Assembly (NCBI RefSeq): GCF_000516985.1
Contig: NW_006917094.1
Coordinates: 3,593,227 to 3,657,226, forward strand
DNA: 64,000 nucleotides
From: Pestalotiopsis fici W106-1
Taxonomy: Eukaryota; Ascomycota; Sordariomycetes; Amphisphaeriales; Sporocadaceae
Direction of reading: 5' to 3'
Shown piece by piece: positions 23,108-35,236 of this stretch. The notes beneath the pieces are model-generated. The model searched no databases. It saw nothing but the letters and a program-made list of their open reading frames with translations, and had not been told where the DNA came from. Each line of letters opens with the position of its first letter. The first letter of the stretch is position 1. Made by a program: the position numbers and the translations under genes.

Positions 23108-23825
23108 AAGTGTATCAAGGCAGGAAGAGTTGAATCAGAATGCGCAATGAATGTCTACCACGGCATTACATGAGGTGCAGATGGTCCAGTGGAACCATAA
23201 TATGTCAAAAGCTTGTTGTCCTATTTTACGATTTTCGTTGAAGCAATTTCTGTTGGGCAAATATGCCCAGTCTTGAAGACGAGTTCCACTCAATTGCCCT
23301 AGGCATGGTTACCGGGAGCCGTGCATATATTTACGAACACATTTGTCCTTGTCAGTCCCCTGGAGGACTTGTATTGAGATATATCAGCTATTCAGAGTCA
23401 AGAAATCCTCATTTCTACATTGCAGTTGTTGGTCCATGGCTTCGCGTCGTGACATGCATCGCATTAGAGTTTGGAAGATGAAGGAGAAGAAAGACATGGA
23501 AATATGCTGGAGGCAGTATCCGCCGCGAGAAGCATGAACGAGATATGCGCTGAAAATTGAGGGCCGCGGTCGAATCACCAAAGCTGGCTTGGGATACACA
23601 TTGTGCACATTTTCACCTAAAACTCATAATAACAGAGCAAATTAAATATGCCCATGAGATGCTGGACCAGTTGCATGATTTTGGAGGGATTTGTTTCTCA
23701 CGCCATTTCCGCCGGGACGCCGAGCGAATTTGCCATATTTAAGTCATAATGAGCGAAGCTTCTTGGGATACAAAGCAACCCACTTCTATGTGTGACTGTT
23801 GGACGAGGATATTCACTGTACTAAG
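23108..23825. other. Intergenic
   Basis: No supported gene; frames are short and lack recognisable features. Confidence 0.45.
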
Positions 23826-24341
23826 ATGAAAACTACTTGGACAGATCTCATCGTGAAAACACAAATCAGGACACTTGTGATGCACGGCTGGTCAAAGATT
23901 GAACACGACATGACATATAAGCCACCTGAGCCACGGATAATTTCCGAGGGCCAAGTTTGCCTTCATGACCTTATCAGTAGTACCGTTACAACAGGCGAGC
24001 CAGCCTTGCGGCAACTTGAGGCAATTACGGAAAGACGTCGCAATCAGTACGCAAAAGACAAAGAAGCATTTGCGATGAGTGGCCATGGATTCGGATGTTG
24101 GCTGGAAAAGTACGGAGTGGAGGCCAATCATGTAAAGATTGAAGGTGATTGGGATTATCTCACTCAGCTATTCGCGATCTTGAAACATGCTCGAGATCAT
24201 CAACTTGACAAGATCCAGCAAATTCTTGAAGCAATCGAGTTCAAGGGAGCAATCGCCGATATCCTTTTCGACCATGCCCGTTTCTGGGCCACGCAGTCAA
24301 TGTATAGCCTAGACATGGTCGCATTCCTCGGTGTTACGTGA
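23826..24341 (+). CDS. Hypothetical protein, 171 aa
   Basis: An open frame of 171 codons from ATG 23826. It has plausible protein composition with predicted helices, including PALRQLEAITERRRNQYAKDKEAF and a Leu/Ile-rich stretch (LDKIQQILEAIEFKGAIADIL). There is no signal peptide, membrane segment or catalytic motif. I do not recognise a family. It may be a lineage-specific gene, one exon of a longer gene, or the remnant of one; flanking DNA offers no clear partner exon. Confidence 0.42.
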   Translation: MKTTWTDLIVKTQIRTLVMHGWSKIEHDMTYKPPEPRIISEGQVCLHDLISSTVTTGEPALRQLEAITERRRNQYAKDKEAFAMSGHGFGCWLEKYGVEANHVKIEGDWDYLTQLFAILKHARDHQLDKIQQILEAIEFKGAIADILFDHARFWATQSMYSLDMVAFLGVT

Positions 24342-25196
24342 GAACTCCTTAATGTCGAAAGAATCCCACCACGGCCGCAAATTGCGGATATACTTAATAT
24401 TATTCATCCTACAAAGTACTTCACCATCTTCCAGAACCCGATATTTCTAGTGTGTGGCTCTCCAGTTGCGCAGGGTCCAACCGAAAGACTCGAATAGACT
24501 CACCGTCAGCGAGGATGTGTATCCATATTTCTCCATAACATCAACAGTAAAAGGACCGATAGATCGATAACTAGTAAATCGTTGGCCTCTTATCGATGAG
24601 GTCTCGAGGCTGGCACAGAGTAAATTCTTGAAATGCTCCTGTTCGCGTTCAGCGCAGGCATGAAGGAGTCAAGGCTGCCATAAGAGATGGGTACTTAGTA
24701 AGTATGATGAGAGGCCATGAATATTGGGGCCCGTGCCGAAAGAGTATAGTCTGGATGTCAGAGTGGCGGTCTGCATACCTTTAACACGAGTTTATTGGTG
24801 TTGTCGCATTGACTCAGCTGTGGTTCTAACAAGTCATGACAGCCTCGAATGGAGCATACAATTTGCAGAATATCTTCTTGAGGCTCTCCACAAAGGACTC
24901 GACTCTCGTGGTAAACAAATGACCTGTCCGTCATCAAATACACATTGTCACTGTTCATTCCGTCATGCGCTAGATAGCTTGTGTTGTGTGACATGATCGA
25001 AATTAGCATAAACATTATCTAGCAAATAAATCAAGACAAAGCTGATATCGCAATTGAGATCTTCCCGATCGTCTTTCCAAGGATCTCCGTCGTAAAGGCT
25101 AATGCAAAGCATCTTCGTCGTGGGTATCTGTATGTCTAATACGAATTGATGATGCAAGTCCCAATGAGATCAAGTTTGTGGCTTCCCAGGCCCCAG
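24342..25196. other. Intergenic with coding-like minus-strand fragments
   Basis: No gene is called. On the minus strand, 25157 to about 25013 reads MLCISLYDGDPWKDD...VLIYLLDN. A GT...AG pair could join it to DNVYLMTDRSFVYHESRVLCG (about 24960 to 24760). The two pieces look protein-like but match no family I know. They may be a decayed or unrecognised gene. Confidence 0.3.
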
Positions 25197-26306
25197 CTAT
25201 ACTTCGTGAATAAAAGTCTTGATCGCCGCCACAATTCCCTTCGCGCTGTCCACAAATCCCATAATTTCACCAACCAAGAAAATGTCGTGCAAGGCATCGT
25301 CGACCTGGTCGATAACAACCTTGTTCCCATCAATCTGCTTCATTTCCCCTGCCCATTGTTGCACGGCATCTTGAAAGATCTCTGCAGTTCCGACGGTGGC
25401 GAATATGGGCACAGACGTCGCAAAAGGATTGCCCAACGGTGTGATGTATTTGTTTGAAGGAGGCAAGTCTCCTGCATATGTGTGCGCGCCCCAGCTGAGG
25501 AGAGACTTTGGCAGGAAATCTTGGTTATAGTTGTTCAATTTCGTCGTCTCATACTCGAACGGCGCAACCCATGGCGATACGACAGCCATACACTTCGGTA
25601 GGCCAATATTCAGCTGGGTTCCGAATTCCTCAATGTAGCGCAACAAGGCAGTCATGAGGTTACCGCCGGCACTGTCGCCACAGAGAACAATGTTCTTGGA
25701 CGGGATTCCGAGCTCGCGGGTAAGGTACAGGTAACCGGTCAGGGCATCTTGCAACGCTGCCGGGAATGGAGACTGGCCAGCCCAGCCGGACAAGCGGTAC
25801 TGCAAGGAGAAGACCAAGTCGGCGGCGCCGCCCTCGATCATGTTGTTTCCGGCAAAGTCAGCCAAACCGTCTCTGCCGTCTCCGATGACGAATGCTCCAC
25901 CGTGGGCAAAGAAGATGACAGTCTTTGAAGCGAGATCCGAAGTAGGAGGGCGGGCCGGATACCATTTCCCGCCTACAGCTTCCGGGCGCACTGGGGACTC
26001 CAAGGGCCCAATGTAGTTGCTCGAAGGCGAGGGCTCAATAACCTGGAAGCGGTCGCCGTCCTTGCCCGCCTTCAGCGTGAGCTTCTGTGTGATGCCGGTG
26101 CGCGACTGAAAGTCAAACAACGCGTAGGCGACCCGGGACATCAAAGCCTGCTTCGCCGTCCAGTTGGGATGCGGCCTGAAGGGTCGCACAAAGGCCACCA
26201 CAAACCACAGTGGGAGACGAATAACCACTGTTCCGGCGTATGCCAACTGAAACAGAAGCCTCAAGGGCTGGTAAGAAATCACTGGGTGACCTGCTGGGCC
26301 TGCCAT
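25197..26306 (-). CDS. HSL-type alpha/beta hydrolase (esterase/lipase)
   Basis: A single-exon frame of 369 aa from ATG 26306. The oxyanion-hole motif HGGAF starts at His135, the nucleophile elbow is GDSAGG with Ser212, and the catalytic His is probably His340 in DALHD, with Glu309 or Asp313 as the acid. This is the hormone-sensitive lipase group (carboxylester hydrolases for short-chain or bulky esters). Residues about 15 to 42 are hydrophobic (LLFQLAYAGTVVIRLPLWFVVAFV), so the enzyme may be membrane-anchored. The natural substrate cannot be told from sequence; such enzymes occur in xenobiotic and secondary metabolism. A TATA-like element lies about 95 bases upstream. Confidence 0.9.
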   Translation of the reverse strand: MAGPAGHPVISYQPLRLLFQLAYAGTVVIRLPLWFVVAFVRPFRPHPNWTAKQALMSRVAYALFDFQSRTGITQKLTLKAGKDGDRFQVIEPSPSSNYIGPLESPVRPEAVGGKWYPARPPTSDLASKTVIFFAHGGAFVIGDGRDGLADFAGNNMIEGGAADLVFSLQYRLSGWAGQSPFPAALQDALTGYLYLTRELGIPSKNIVLCGDSAGGNLMTALLRYIEEFGTQLNIGLPKCMAVVSPWVAPFEYETTKLNNYNQDFLPKSLLSWGAHTYAGDLPPSNKYITPLGNPFATSVPIFATVGTAEIFQDAVQQWAGEMKQIDGNKVVIDQVDDALHDIFLVGEIMGFVDSAKGIVAAIKTFIHEV

Positions 26307-27505
26307 GTTGCAGTCTCGTATGGGGTTGTATCAAGAAAAAGTATATCGCGATCAATATGGATGTCCAGGCAAGAATACCGACTGACTTGAAACAGACATT
26401 TATATAAACCACTATGTATTCCGACTGTTTCTCTTGTAACAAAAACCGTTGCGGCCAAGCCCAAGGCCCCGCGCCGCGTCGAGCTACGTGTCACACGTGG
26501 ATAACCGTTTATATTTGCCCGGTGACCCTGGTCCTTGTACTTGAGGCTGTCGTTTCAACAAATGGCAAGCAGTTCCTAGCTCCGCACTCTCCGCTGCTGC
26601 GATGCGGGCGAGCGGGAACGGGTGCGGCATTATGGAGACGGCGACTGTGAGCCAACATTCGGGGCCTCGAGGGGTTCTCCCTGCTCTTGTCCATTTTCCC
26701 AAAATCACCATGAAATCACGATGGGCAAATATTTTGTGCGTTCTTACTCAGGTGGGTGTATCGGCGGATCTTGACCAGATACGGGTATATATAAAAGTGA
26801 CGGCCCTCAAAAGTTCAGACTACATGGAGGCCCGTCCCTCGAGTTGGCCGGCGTCGGGAAACTATCGCGGGGGCTAAGCCACTGAGAATCCAGCGTTTCA
26901 CAACCCCCGCGCTTCCAATGTCTTTCTGTCTTGGTAGTAGTTCACTGTAGATCGGCCGGCAAACTCCGCCAACACACCCCATCATGTATGATATGATAAG
27001 CCTGTATTATATAATCTTTCAGCTGGGCGGCTGGCTGGGGACGAGGCACTCAAAGCATTTATAGGGGCAAAATGGAGTCGACGATAGAGCTATAGTCACA
27101 CTGAACCAGAAGGACCGAGCCCTGGTTAGCGTGAACTCTATTTGTGCGCTCCGGAGATGAGCCAGTCTCCTAACTTACGCATACCACGGCGGCGACAACA
27201 TAGCTGAACCTGGCCAAGTCTGGGTTAAGCGATGGCTAGCTGCGATCGTGATCGAGTCAGTACCTGTCCAGGGCACTAACCTACCTGACTTGTCGAGACA
27301 AAAATACTATATGCTTGAATAGTCAGCAGTATTTGATATCTATATTCTTGACTTTCCGGTTTTCTTGTTTCATATTTCGATCTTTTCGCTTACCCACAGT
27401 CAACTCCCACTTATCAGAGTGAACCCAAACGCCATCATCCAGCTGTTCAACGTTTGAAGCTGGACTAGGACGCTACCGACAATATTGGGGGAAGGGAAAT
27501 AGACC
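26307..27505. other. 1.2 kb divergent intergenic region
   Basis: Lies between the hydrolase (minus) and the Pth11-like receptor (plus). No gene recognised; frames here are short and of random appearance. Confidence 0.5.
26399..26408 (-). promoter_or_regulatory. TATA-like element of the hydrolase gene
   Basis: On the minus strand the sequence reads TTTATATAAA, about 95 bases upstream of the ATG at 26306. Position and sequence fit a fungal TATA box. Confidence 0.5.
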
Positions 27506-28852
27506 ATGTCTTCTTCGGAATCGGATTCCTCGGTGGACTATTCGAATGATGGCCCCGGTGCCTTGATTGGCTGTGCGATTTTGGGTTTTATCACCACGGT
27601 TATTGTGGGCTGCAGATTCTGGGCAAGGCGACTGGTCTCGACAACTTGGGGACAAGACGACTGGTTGACAGTGGTGGCGCTCGTGGCACACCATGGAGTA
27701 CTGATTGCCTTTGGAGTCATGATCGTGGATGGAGGTCTTGGCAAAGATATTGCAGTCGTTGCGACGGTCCCAGGCGCAGTGACAGCTTTGTACAAGGTAA
27801 GCAATGGCCACTCTCAACCAAATAGGAAACTATTTCCAACTCGAATCTTTTCTAGTCCCTCTTTGCAGCAGAACTTGCCTATGGTATGAGCTCGTCTCTG
27901 GCCAAGCTGTCTCTGCTGGCCTTTTATAACCGCGTCTTCCCTACCCAACGAGTACGAATCAGCTGCATAGTCCTCGGGTCAATATGCATCATGTGGACAG
28001 TCGCCATTCAAATAACCAATGTGCTCCAATGCCGACCTCTTAGAGCATTTTGGGATCCGGCCTTGCAAGCCGCATCCACCACAAAATGCATCGACACGAT
28101 ACTTTTCTTCCTCGGCAACTCGATTGTCAACTGTGTAATAGATCTCGCAACCCTGGCTCTCCCTATTCAAGAAATCTTGAAGTTGCACACGACCAAGAAG
28201 AAGAAGGCCGGTATTGCTGGTGTTTTCCTTCTCGGCAGCATGTATGTGTTATTGCGATGAAGCAAATAGTGACATCTGGCTAATGAAACATTAGTGCATT
28301 CGCGGCCAGTCTTGTTCGCACAATATTCACTGCCACCATGTATAACGAAGGCACTACAAACTTTACGAGTACGTCGTGTTGGGAATTTCACTACAGCGGG
28401 CCGAAAGAAAACATGGCTAACATGACTTGACAGAGCAATTCGTCGTTTCGGGTGTGGCAACGGTGGTCGAAGTGTACGTGGGCATCATTAGCGGTTGCCT
28501 TCCCATCATGGTGCCCGTGTACCGACGTATTCGCTACGGCAACGCACTCAAGTCTACCACACGCACAGGGTCCGAAGGGTACTACCTGAGCAACAGCGGC
28601 AATGCCTTGGCAAAGAGCAACGCGAGAAGCAAGACGAACCGGTCGAGAGGCGAGGGCCCGTTTGAGAGACTGGACACCAACAAGGACGACTTTGCATCGA
28701 GCGAATTTTCGAGCGATCGTCACATCATGGTGTCGAGTGCCGCAGTACGGGACGGTGACGTGGACCACAAGAGCAACGACAGCATCCCACTTGATGGAAT
28801 TGTCGTGCGGTCAGACGTTCAGTGGAAGGTTTCGGCAAAATCTCATGCATAG
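27506..28852 (+). CDS. Pth11-like rhodopsin-type membrane receptor
   Basis: Four exons, 27506-27796, 27856-28241, 28295-28368 and 28434-28852, give 389 aa. The protein has a short polar N-terminus, about seven hydrophobic helices, and a long polar C-terminal tail of about 130 residues rich in Ser, Asp and Arg. Family markers of the fungal rhodopsin-domain (Pth11-like, SAT4) group are RRLVSTTWGQDDWL, KLSLLAFYNRVFP, CRPLRAFWDP, the CIDTILFF region and ISGCLPIMVPVYRRI. There is no N-terminal CFEM cysteine domain, so it belongs to the CFEM-less subgroup. In Magnaporthe, Pth11 senses surface cues; the ligand here is unknown. Intron positions were fixed by splice consensus and frame. Confidence 0.9.
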
Positions 28853-30625
28853 GTTGGGAATATGGAATGGTCACCGGCACTATCAAGTCAGGGCACGACA
28901 CTCGGTTTCTTTTGTCAAAAAAGCGTATACGAAGCACACTCTCAGTATTGCAATGATTTACAGAGCACTCACCACATACACACGCGCACACACGCACACA
29001 CACGTATCGCGTGTCCTCCACCCCCCATATTGGGGAAGTTGATGGAATTGTGAACTCGGCCGGGAATTCCGCATACTGCGTACCCTAGCGATCGGACTTT
29101 TTGGGAACCACCAGCGGAGATCTGCGACGACCTGGACCACGAGCTGGAATCTTTTTCTGAATTTTCTAGTGTCGACCGGAGGAGAAAGACTCATCCGCTA
29201 CTATCATGTTGAACCCTGGCCCGGGAGAGGTTCCCGAGCAGGGAGATGCCTGTGCCAAAACCCGACACCCTGGCCAAGCTAATGAATAATCCAGATTTGG
29301 GGCCTGGGTTTGCATTAGTATACGCGAGTCATGATTGTGGGCTGACGCTGGCAGCCAGCCCCACCTATAGTCATCAACTATCGACCACCAGCTACCCCAT
29401 CTGAACGCCCATCAGCAACAGCGGCGTTTTGTATTGTTGGGTAGGTAGCGTATCTAATAATATTAATACGATTTGAACTGCGATAATTGCAGCGCAAGTA
29501 CATTACTCGACCATGCAGGAGACCAAGTAATCTCACCAATGACGGTATATCTATTCAGCCAATTGGCTTTTACCTATATCACATCATGACGGCCACTCGA
29601 CCAAAAAAAAAAAAAAAAAAAGTAGGCGTTGTCGGATCGACTGCATTACCTGAACTCTCACTTGTCATGTACCTAGCGTCTCTGCATAGGATCGACACAG
29701 CAAAAAGAATGCCTAGCCCGCCAAGCACAATACTGAGGCTGCCAGGGCTGAGGACTAGATTGAAAGGTTACAGGAGTAGAGACACATGATGGCGGTAAGG
29801 AGGGGTGATCACCATGTAAATGATTAGAAGCTGGCGGATGGTGCACTGCTACTGCGACAACACAGCAGACATGTTCTTTCTGGAGGCACAAGCAGCAGAT
29901 GGATGCCGGCAGCAAGAATTGAAATAAGGCTGTGCCGATGATAAGCGATGAGAATGGTTCGTGCCATGAAAGGACGAGGCTTGCATGTTCAAGGGTCTCG
30001 CATTTGAGATGAAGGAATGGATGTAATGAAAGTTGTATGTGTGCGATTGATGCTTTTTGCTTTGGCATATTGTTGAATGGTCTCTATGCCCTGATTGTGG
30101 ATAGTTTCAAGAGATGGACTGAAGCTGTCTCGATAGTAGTCTTGGCAGACTACTATTTCTGACTCGTGGAATCAAGACATTGACCTGACACAAACTATTT
30201 TGATTATCATAGTGGCCGTTCGGGAGCTCAACTTTATTTCCACCTCTAAGTGAAGATAAAGAGCACGGAGTCAAGACCTCATCTCGCTTACTCCTTTTTA
30301 GCTCGATGTAAGCTTCCATAAACTCCCACCATATATCATCAACCCGCAGAGCGAACTTGGCCTGTGCAAAGCGACCAATATTGTCCAAAGGATGATAGCT
30401 CATGAATATATTGGCAATATTCACCTGGTTAATTCTTGATTCCCATCTCTTTTTCAATAGTTGACCCCCTTTTGGTTCTTTCGACTAGTAATCTAGGCCA
30501 ACGCGGAAATAAAACCAACAACAATGCTAGTAGCCACGGTGTATCATTCGTAGATATTCGAAATGTCAGCCCTAGCTACAGGGCTGAACTCCATATCGAG
30601 TCATGTATTTTAGCAAGACGAGATT
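28853..30625. other. 1.8 kb intergenic with simple repeats
   Basis: No supported gene. It carries a CA-rich tract at about 28976-29003, a 19-base A run at 29605-29622 and AT-rich stretches. A minus-strand frame below 30403 (SYHPLDNIGRFAQAKFALRV...) looks somewhat protein-like but has no partner or family match. Confidence 0.45.
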
Positions 30626-33600
30626 TTAGATTCCATCACCTGCTTGGTCCTCCTCCCGATACCCATCGGCATCACCTTCCGGCTTGCCCCAAGCACCGCC
30701 GCCAGGGGTGTTGATCTGCATCTTCTCCCCGGGATTCAGAACGACGACGGCTTTGCCACCCAAATTGATTTGCTCAAAGCCAGTACCCTCCTGGTTGAAT
30801 TTGAAAACATAGTTTTGGCCCCTGTGCCCAGCCTCTCCACCCTCCATTCCATATGGGCGGTATACTCTGCGATCCGAGAGGATGCTAAACTTGAGCGGGA
30901 TCCGTGCCTGAATCTCTCGAGTCACACCGTCTCCTCCTCGCCATTGGCCGCGGCCTCCACTGCCCTTGCGCACGGCATACTTTGTGACCAGGACCGCCGT
31001 CCGCTTCTCCACGACCTCGGGATCCGTGTTGCGCGTGTTTGTCGAGTGCACATTGATGGCGCTCTCGCCGTGGTAGCCAGGGAGGGCACCTACGCCGCCG
31101 CCCAGCGACTCGCCATAGTTCCATCCGGGAAGCACCTTGCCCGTCTCGGGATCCCGCCCGCCCATGCCCCAGCTAAAGGAGCTGGCGCAGCCCTGCGATG
31201 CCGCGCAGCGACGAAAGGCGCGCAGAATGGTGTCAATGACGCGCTGACTGGCCAAGGTCGACCCGCAAATGGCAACCGCGGGCGAAGGGTTGAGCATGCT
31301 GCCATACGGCACACGAATGTCAATGGGCGTCAGACAGCCCTCGTTGAGGGGAATGTCCACGTCGACAAGGCATCGGAGGGTGTAAATGATGGCCGAGTGC
31401 GTGATTGATATCGGACAGTTGTAGTTTCCCCATTGTTGGGGTCCTGTGCCGCTAAAGTCGTAGACGGCACCGCCAGTCTCTGGGTCAATAATGATCTTGA
31501 TTTTTATGGGCGTGCCGTCGTCAAAGTAGTCAATAGCAGTGAGTGGCTCGGGGTGTTTCTTGGCAAGCTGTTTGAGGAATCGGCGCACTGCGAACTCGGC
31601 ATTGGCCTGGATCCCCTCCATGTATGTGCATACCACTGGCAGTGTGAACTCTTCGCAGAGATTGCCGAGCAAGATAATGCCTCGCTGGTTTGAGGCTATT
31701 TGTGCCTTGAGATCTGATAAATTGTCTGCGATTCTCCTGGTCGGGCTACAGCCCGGGAACGAGCCCGCCTTGTCAAATGCAGCCCGAATTTCATCCTCGA
31801 GGAACTCGCCGCCAGAAACAATCTTCATGGTCTTGATACTGATGCCCTCCTCCCACAGCTCCTTGGACTCGGGCATCATGGCCGCTATGCCCTTGCCACC
31901 AATATCCGTATGATGACCGCGGGAGGCGACGTAAAAGGCAACGTCGCCATTGACGAAAACGGGGCTGACGACCGTCAAGTCGGGCAAATGAGTGCCTCCC
32001 GAAAGAGGGTGATTCGTGACCAGAGCATCTCCGGGCTTCAGCTTGCCTTTCCAGGCCTCGTGTTGGTAGCGGATGGCCATTTGCATACTGCCCAGATGAA
32101 TAGGGATATGGGGTGCATTGGCCACGAGCTTGCCCTCGCGGGAGAAGATTGCGCAGGAAAAATCAAGTCGTTCCTTGATGCTGCTTGACACTGATGTTCG
32201 CTGCAGGGTGTTGCCCATTTGTTCCGCAATAGACATGAAACGGTGCGCAAACACGGACAGCAAGAGAGGGTTGATTTCCTCTGCCGACACGGCTTGTCTC
32301 GTGACGGTGTCTTCAACGTTACTTTCTTCAAGAATGACATGGTCAGGAAGAATGTAAGCATTGAAGCGTGGCTCGACAAAGATTGTTTGCGTCTTGTCGA
32401 TAATCATGGCAGGTCCGCTGACAGCGCAACCCTTGGAAAGTTGGTCGAGCCGATATATAGGCACCTTTCTCCAGGATCCATTGATATAGACCTTCTGTTC
32501 TTCTGTGGTCTGGGCGGTCGTGGCCACCGACTTGACCCGAGCCAGAGCTTTGAGCGGAGGCTCTTCGGTCGCCAGGGTCACGGCGCTGCCAGTACCTCTG
32601 ACATTGACAGAGTCGATTACAATCTTGCGGTTCAGCTTGAAGGCAAATTCTCTCAGGTGCAGAGCTTCAAAAGCCGCTCCATAGTCAAGGTCGTCTGGAG
32701 TGGTCACCGTGATGGTTGTGTCGGTTCCGAAATATTTCATGACCAGAGACTCGTCGAATCGCAACGTGGATTCCTGAGCGCCTTGAGCAAGTAGTCCAGC
32801 AGCGACTTTCTCTCTGAGCAATGATAAACGCTCCTTGATGAATCCATTTAGGTCCATGCCAAAGTCTAGCGAGAGAGGCTCAAATGATTCGTATTGCAAA
32901 TCAGCCTGAGATATGCCATGCGCCGAGAGGAGTGATGACCATTTGTGAATCAATACTCTCTTGATACCGAGCTTACTCGCAATGGCGCATGCGTGCTGAC
33001 CACCAGCACCACCGAAACTGACAAGATTGTGTTTTTCTGGTGCAAAGCCCCTGGCTTCCGTGGTGTTTCGGATTGGTCTGCTCATGGCCTCGTTGGCAAC
33101 ATCGAGGAAACCGAGGGCGACCTCTTCTGCCGTCAAGTTCTGCGATGTCTGGCTGTTGAAGTCGGCGGTGATTTCCTGAAACTTGGCGGTAACCACATCT
33201 TGATCAAGAGGCTGGTCGGCGTTTTCACCAAAGATGGAAGGAAAGGATGAGACGACCAGACGCCCAAGGAAGAGGTTGGCATCCGTCACGGTTAGGGGCC
33301 CACCCTTTCGATAACATGCCGGACCGGGATGTGCTCCAGCGCTCTCGGGTCCTACGACGAGGAGTCCGCTCCGCGCAAACAGGATGGATCCGCCTCCGGC
33401 AGCAACGGTAGATATATTGAGCATGGGCATTGAGATTGTCCTGTCGGCGATGACGGTCTCGGAAAGATAGTCATACTTGCCATCGAACCTTGAAACGTCG
33501 GTACTCGTGCCTCCCATGTCGAATCCAATGATTGGTATTTTCTGTTCGACATCGTAACAAGATGTTGCAATGCCCACGACTCCACCGGCAGGACCGCTGA

Positions 33601-34603
33601 GGAGAGCTTCATTGCCTCTGAACTTTTGAGATTGTTTCAGACCGCCATCGGAGCACATGAAATCGACTCGTCGCGGCAAGACTCGGAAACCCGACTCAAA
33701 GTTCTCAATGTATCTCCGGATAACTGGGTAAAGGCAGGCTTCGGAGCAGCATGAAGTACTGCGGTTCAAATACTTGAGCACAGGTCTAGTCTCTGCCGAG
33801 GTCGTCACGTATGTGAAGCCTACTTCGCGGGCAATCTTTGCCACCTGGTCCTCATGATCGGGGAAGATGTATGAATGCATGAAAGAGATGGCGACGGAAT
33901 TGTAGCCGGCATCGCGCAAAGCCAGGAGCTGCTCGCGGACAGTTTCCTCGTTGACGCGAGCCAATATGCGAATGATTTCCCCGCTCGGCGTCCGTACGAG
34001 ATCTGGGTCATTGAGCGAGGCCGACTTGTCCAAAGGATATGGGTTCAAGTCATAATCCTCGATCGTCACCCGCTCATCGACCCCGATGACGGTGTCATGA
34101 AGGGCCTCGGCTTTCTTCACCTTCAAGTCAAACAGCTTCGGCCTTGATTGATCTCCAATGACGCACACATCTTCGAAACCTGTAACAAAAGTTAGTGACT
34201 CCCTTCTGTGATGGACAACATTAAACAGGAAAATTACCTTTGGTCGTCACAAGTGCAAACTTTTCATACTTCCCCTCTAATAAAGCATTTGTAGCGACGG
34301 TGGTGCCCAGGCGACACGATGCTAGAGAGCTCTGTTAGCAACACATTCATTCCCCGCAGTCTGCAGGCAAAATAATCCCTAATACGCACCAATTCTAGTT
34401 CCGTCCAGCTTTTCTCCCACTGGGATCTTTTTGCCCTCTACAATCTCCAGCACTCTTCTGATGCCTTCAGTGGGAGCATCTTGATAGTTTGCGGGGTCTA
34501 CCGAAAGAAGCTTGAAGATGATTGGCTCGCGCCCTTCAACGTGCGCAATAACGTCGCAGAATGTGCCGCCTCGATCGATTGAGACACGGATATCGGCAGT
34601 CAT
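30626..34603 (-). CDS. OXP1: 5-oxoprolinase (ATP-hydrolysing)
   Basis: Three exons on the minus strand, 34603-34390, 34321-34238 and 34179-30626, give 1283 aa, the usual length of eukaryotic 5-oxoprolinase. It hydrolyses 5-oxo-L-proline to L-glutamate with ATP, in the cytosolic gamma-glutamyl cycle and 5-oxoproline scavenging. The N-terminal half is the HyuA-type part: SIDRGGTFCDV at the start, LGTTVATNALLE in the short second exon, FDMGGTSTDVSRFDG and SFGGAGGQHACAIA. The C-terminal half is the HyuB-type part: RTSVSSSIKERLDFSC, NAPHIPIHLGSM, NHPLSGGTHLPD, GHHTDIGG and GWGMGG-like GlyGly loops. Both halves are intact and fused. The conserved RxGTTVATNALLE motif appears only when both introns are removed. 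Confidence 0.96.
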
Positions 34604-35236
34604 GGTTTTTTTTTAATGCGTGGCTGCTTATTTTTTCCAGTTTGCCGACAAAAACGTATGAAACTGGGAGGGATGGGAAAAAAATAAAATAATAATAAAT
34701 TTCAAATAAGTATATAATTGACTCCGAATTCGTTCATTGTATGAATTGCATCCGTTATTAGAGGTAATGAGAATAGATCTCTGATCGGATTTGATTGCGG
34801 TAAGTTTCGTCGGGGCGACCCCGACCCACGAATCCACTTGACACCATCGCCATGGTCTATGAATGGCTGGCTATACTATGGTGGATAACAAAAGAAGATA
34901 CGCCCGTATTTGGAAAAACTTCTTACATCGGACCCTTTCTATACAGATTCGCGCCACCTACCGATTCATAGAGGTGTTGTGAGTTTGTCATGATTGATCC
35001 TTCTCATGTTGTGGCTCTTGTTATGTTTAATTTTATTATTTGTTTTTTTTTTCCCCTAACAAAGTGCACATCATCTATAACGCCAATCCAGAAACGTGAT
35101 ATTCGCTTCCTGTTGCTGCTTGCAATCAATTTGCCATGTTTTAGAAATGCGCGAGGAGGATATCAGCTCGTAAATCCAATTGCCAAAGCACAAGCAATGG
35201 GGCCAATGTCGATAATCCATTGCAAGATTGTGTGGT
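34604..35236. other. Intergenic, AT-rich
   Basis: Separates OXP1 (start at 34603) from the 3' end of the next minus-strand gene. An A/T-rich block at about 34676-34735 probably lies in the OXP1 promoter. No gene seen. Confidence 0.5.
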
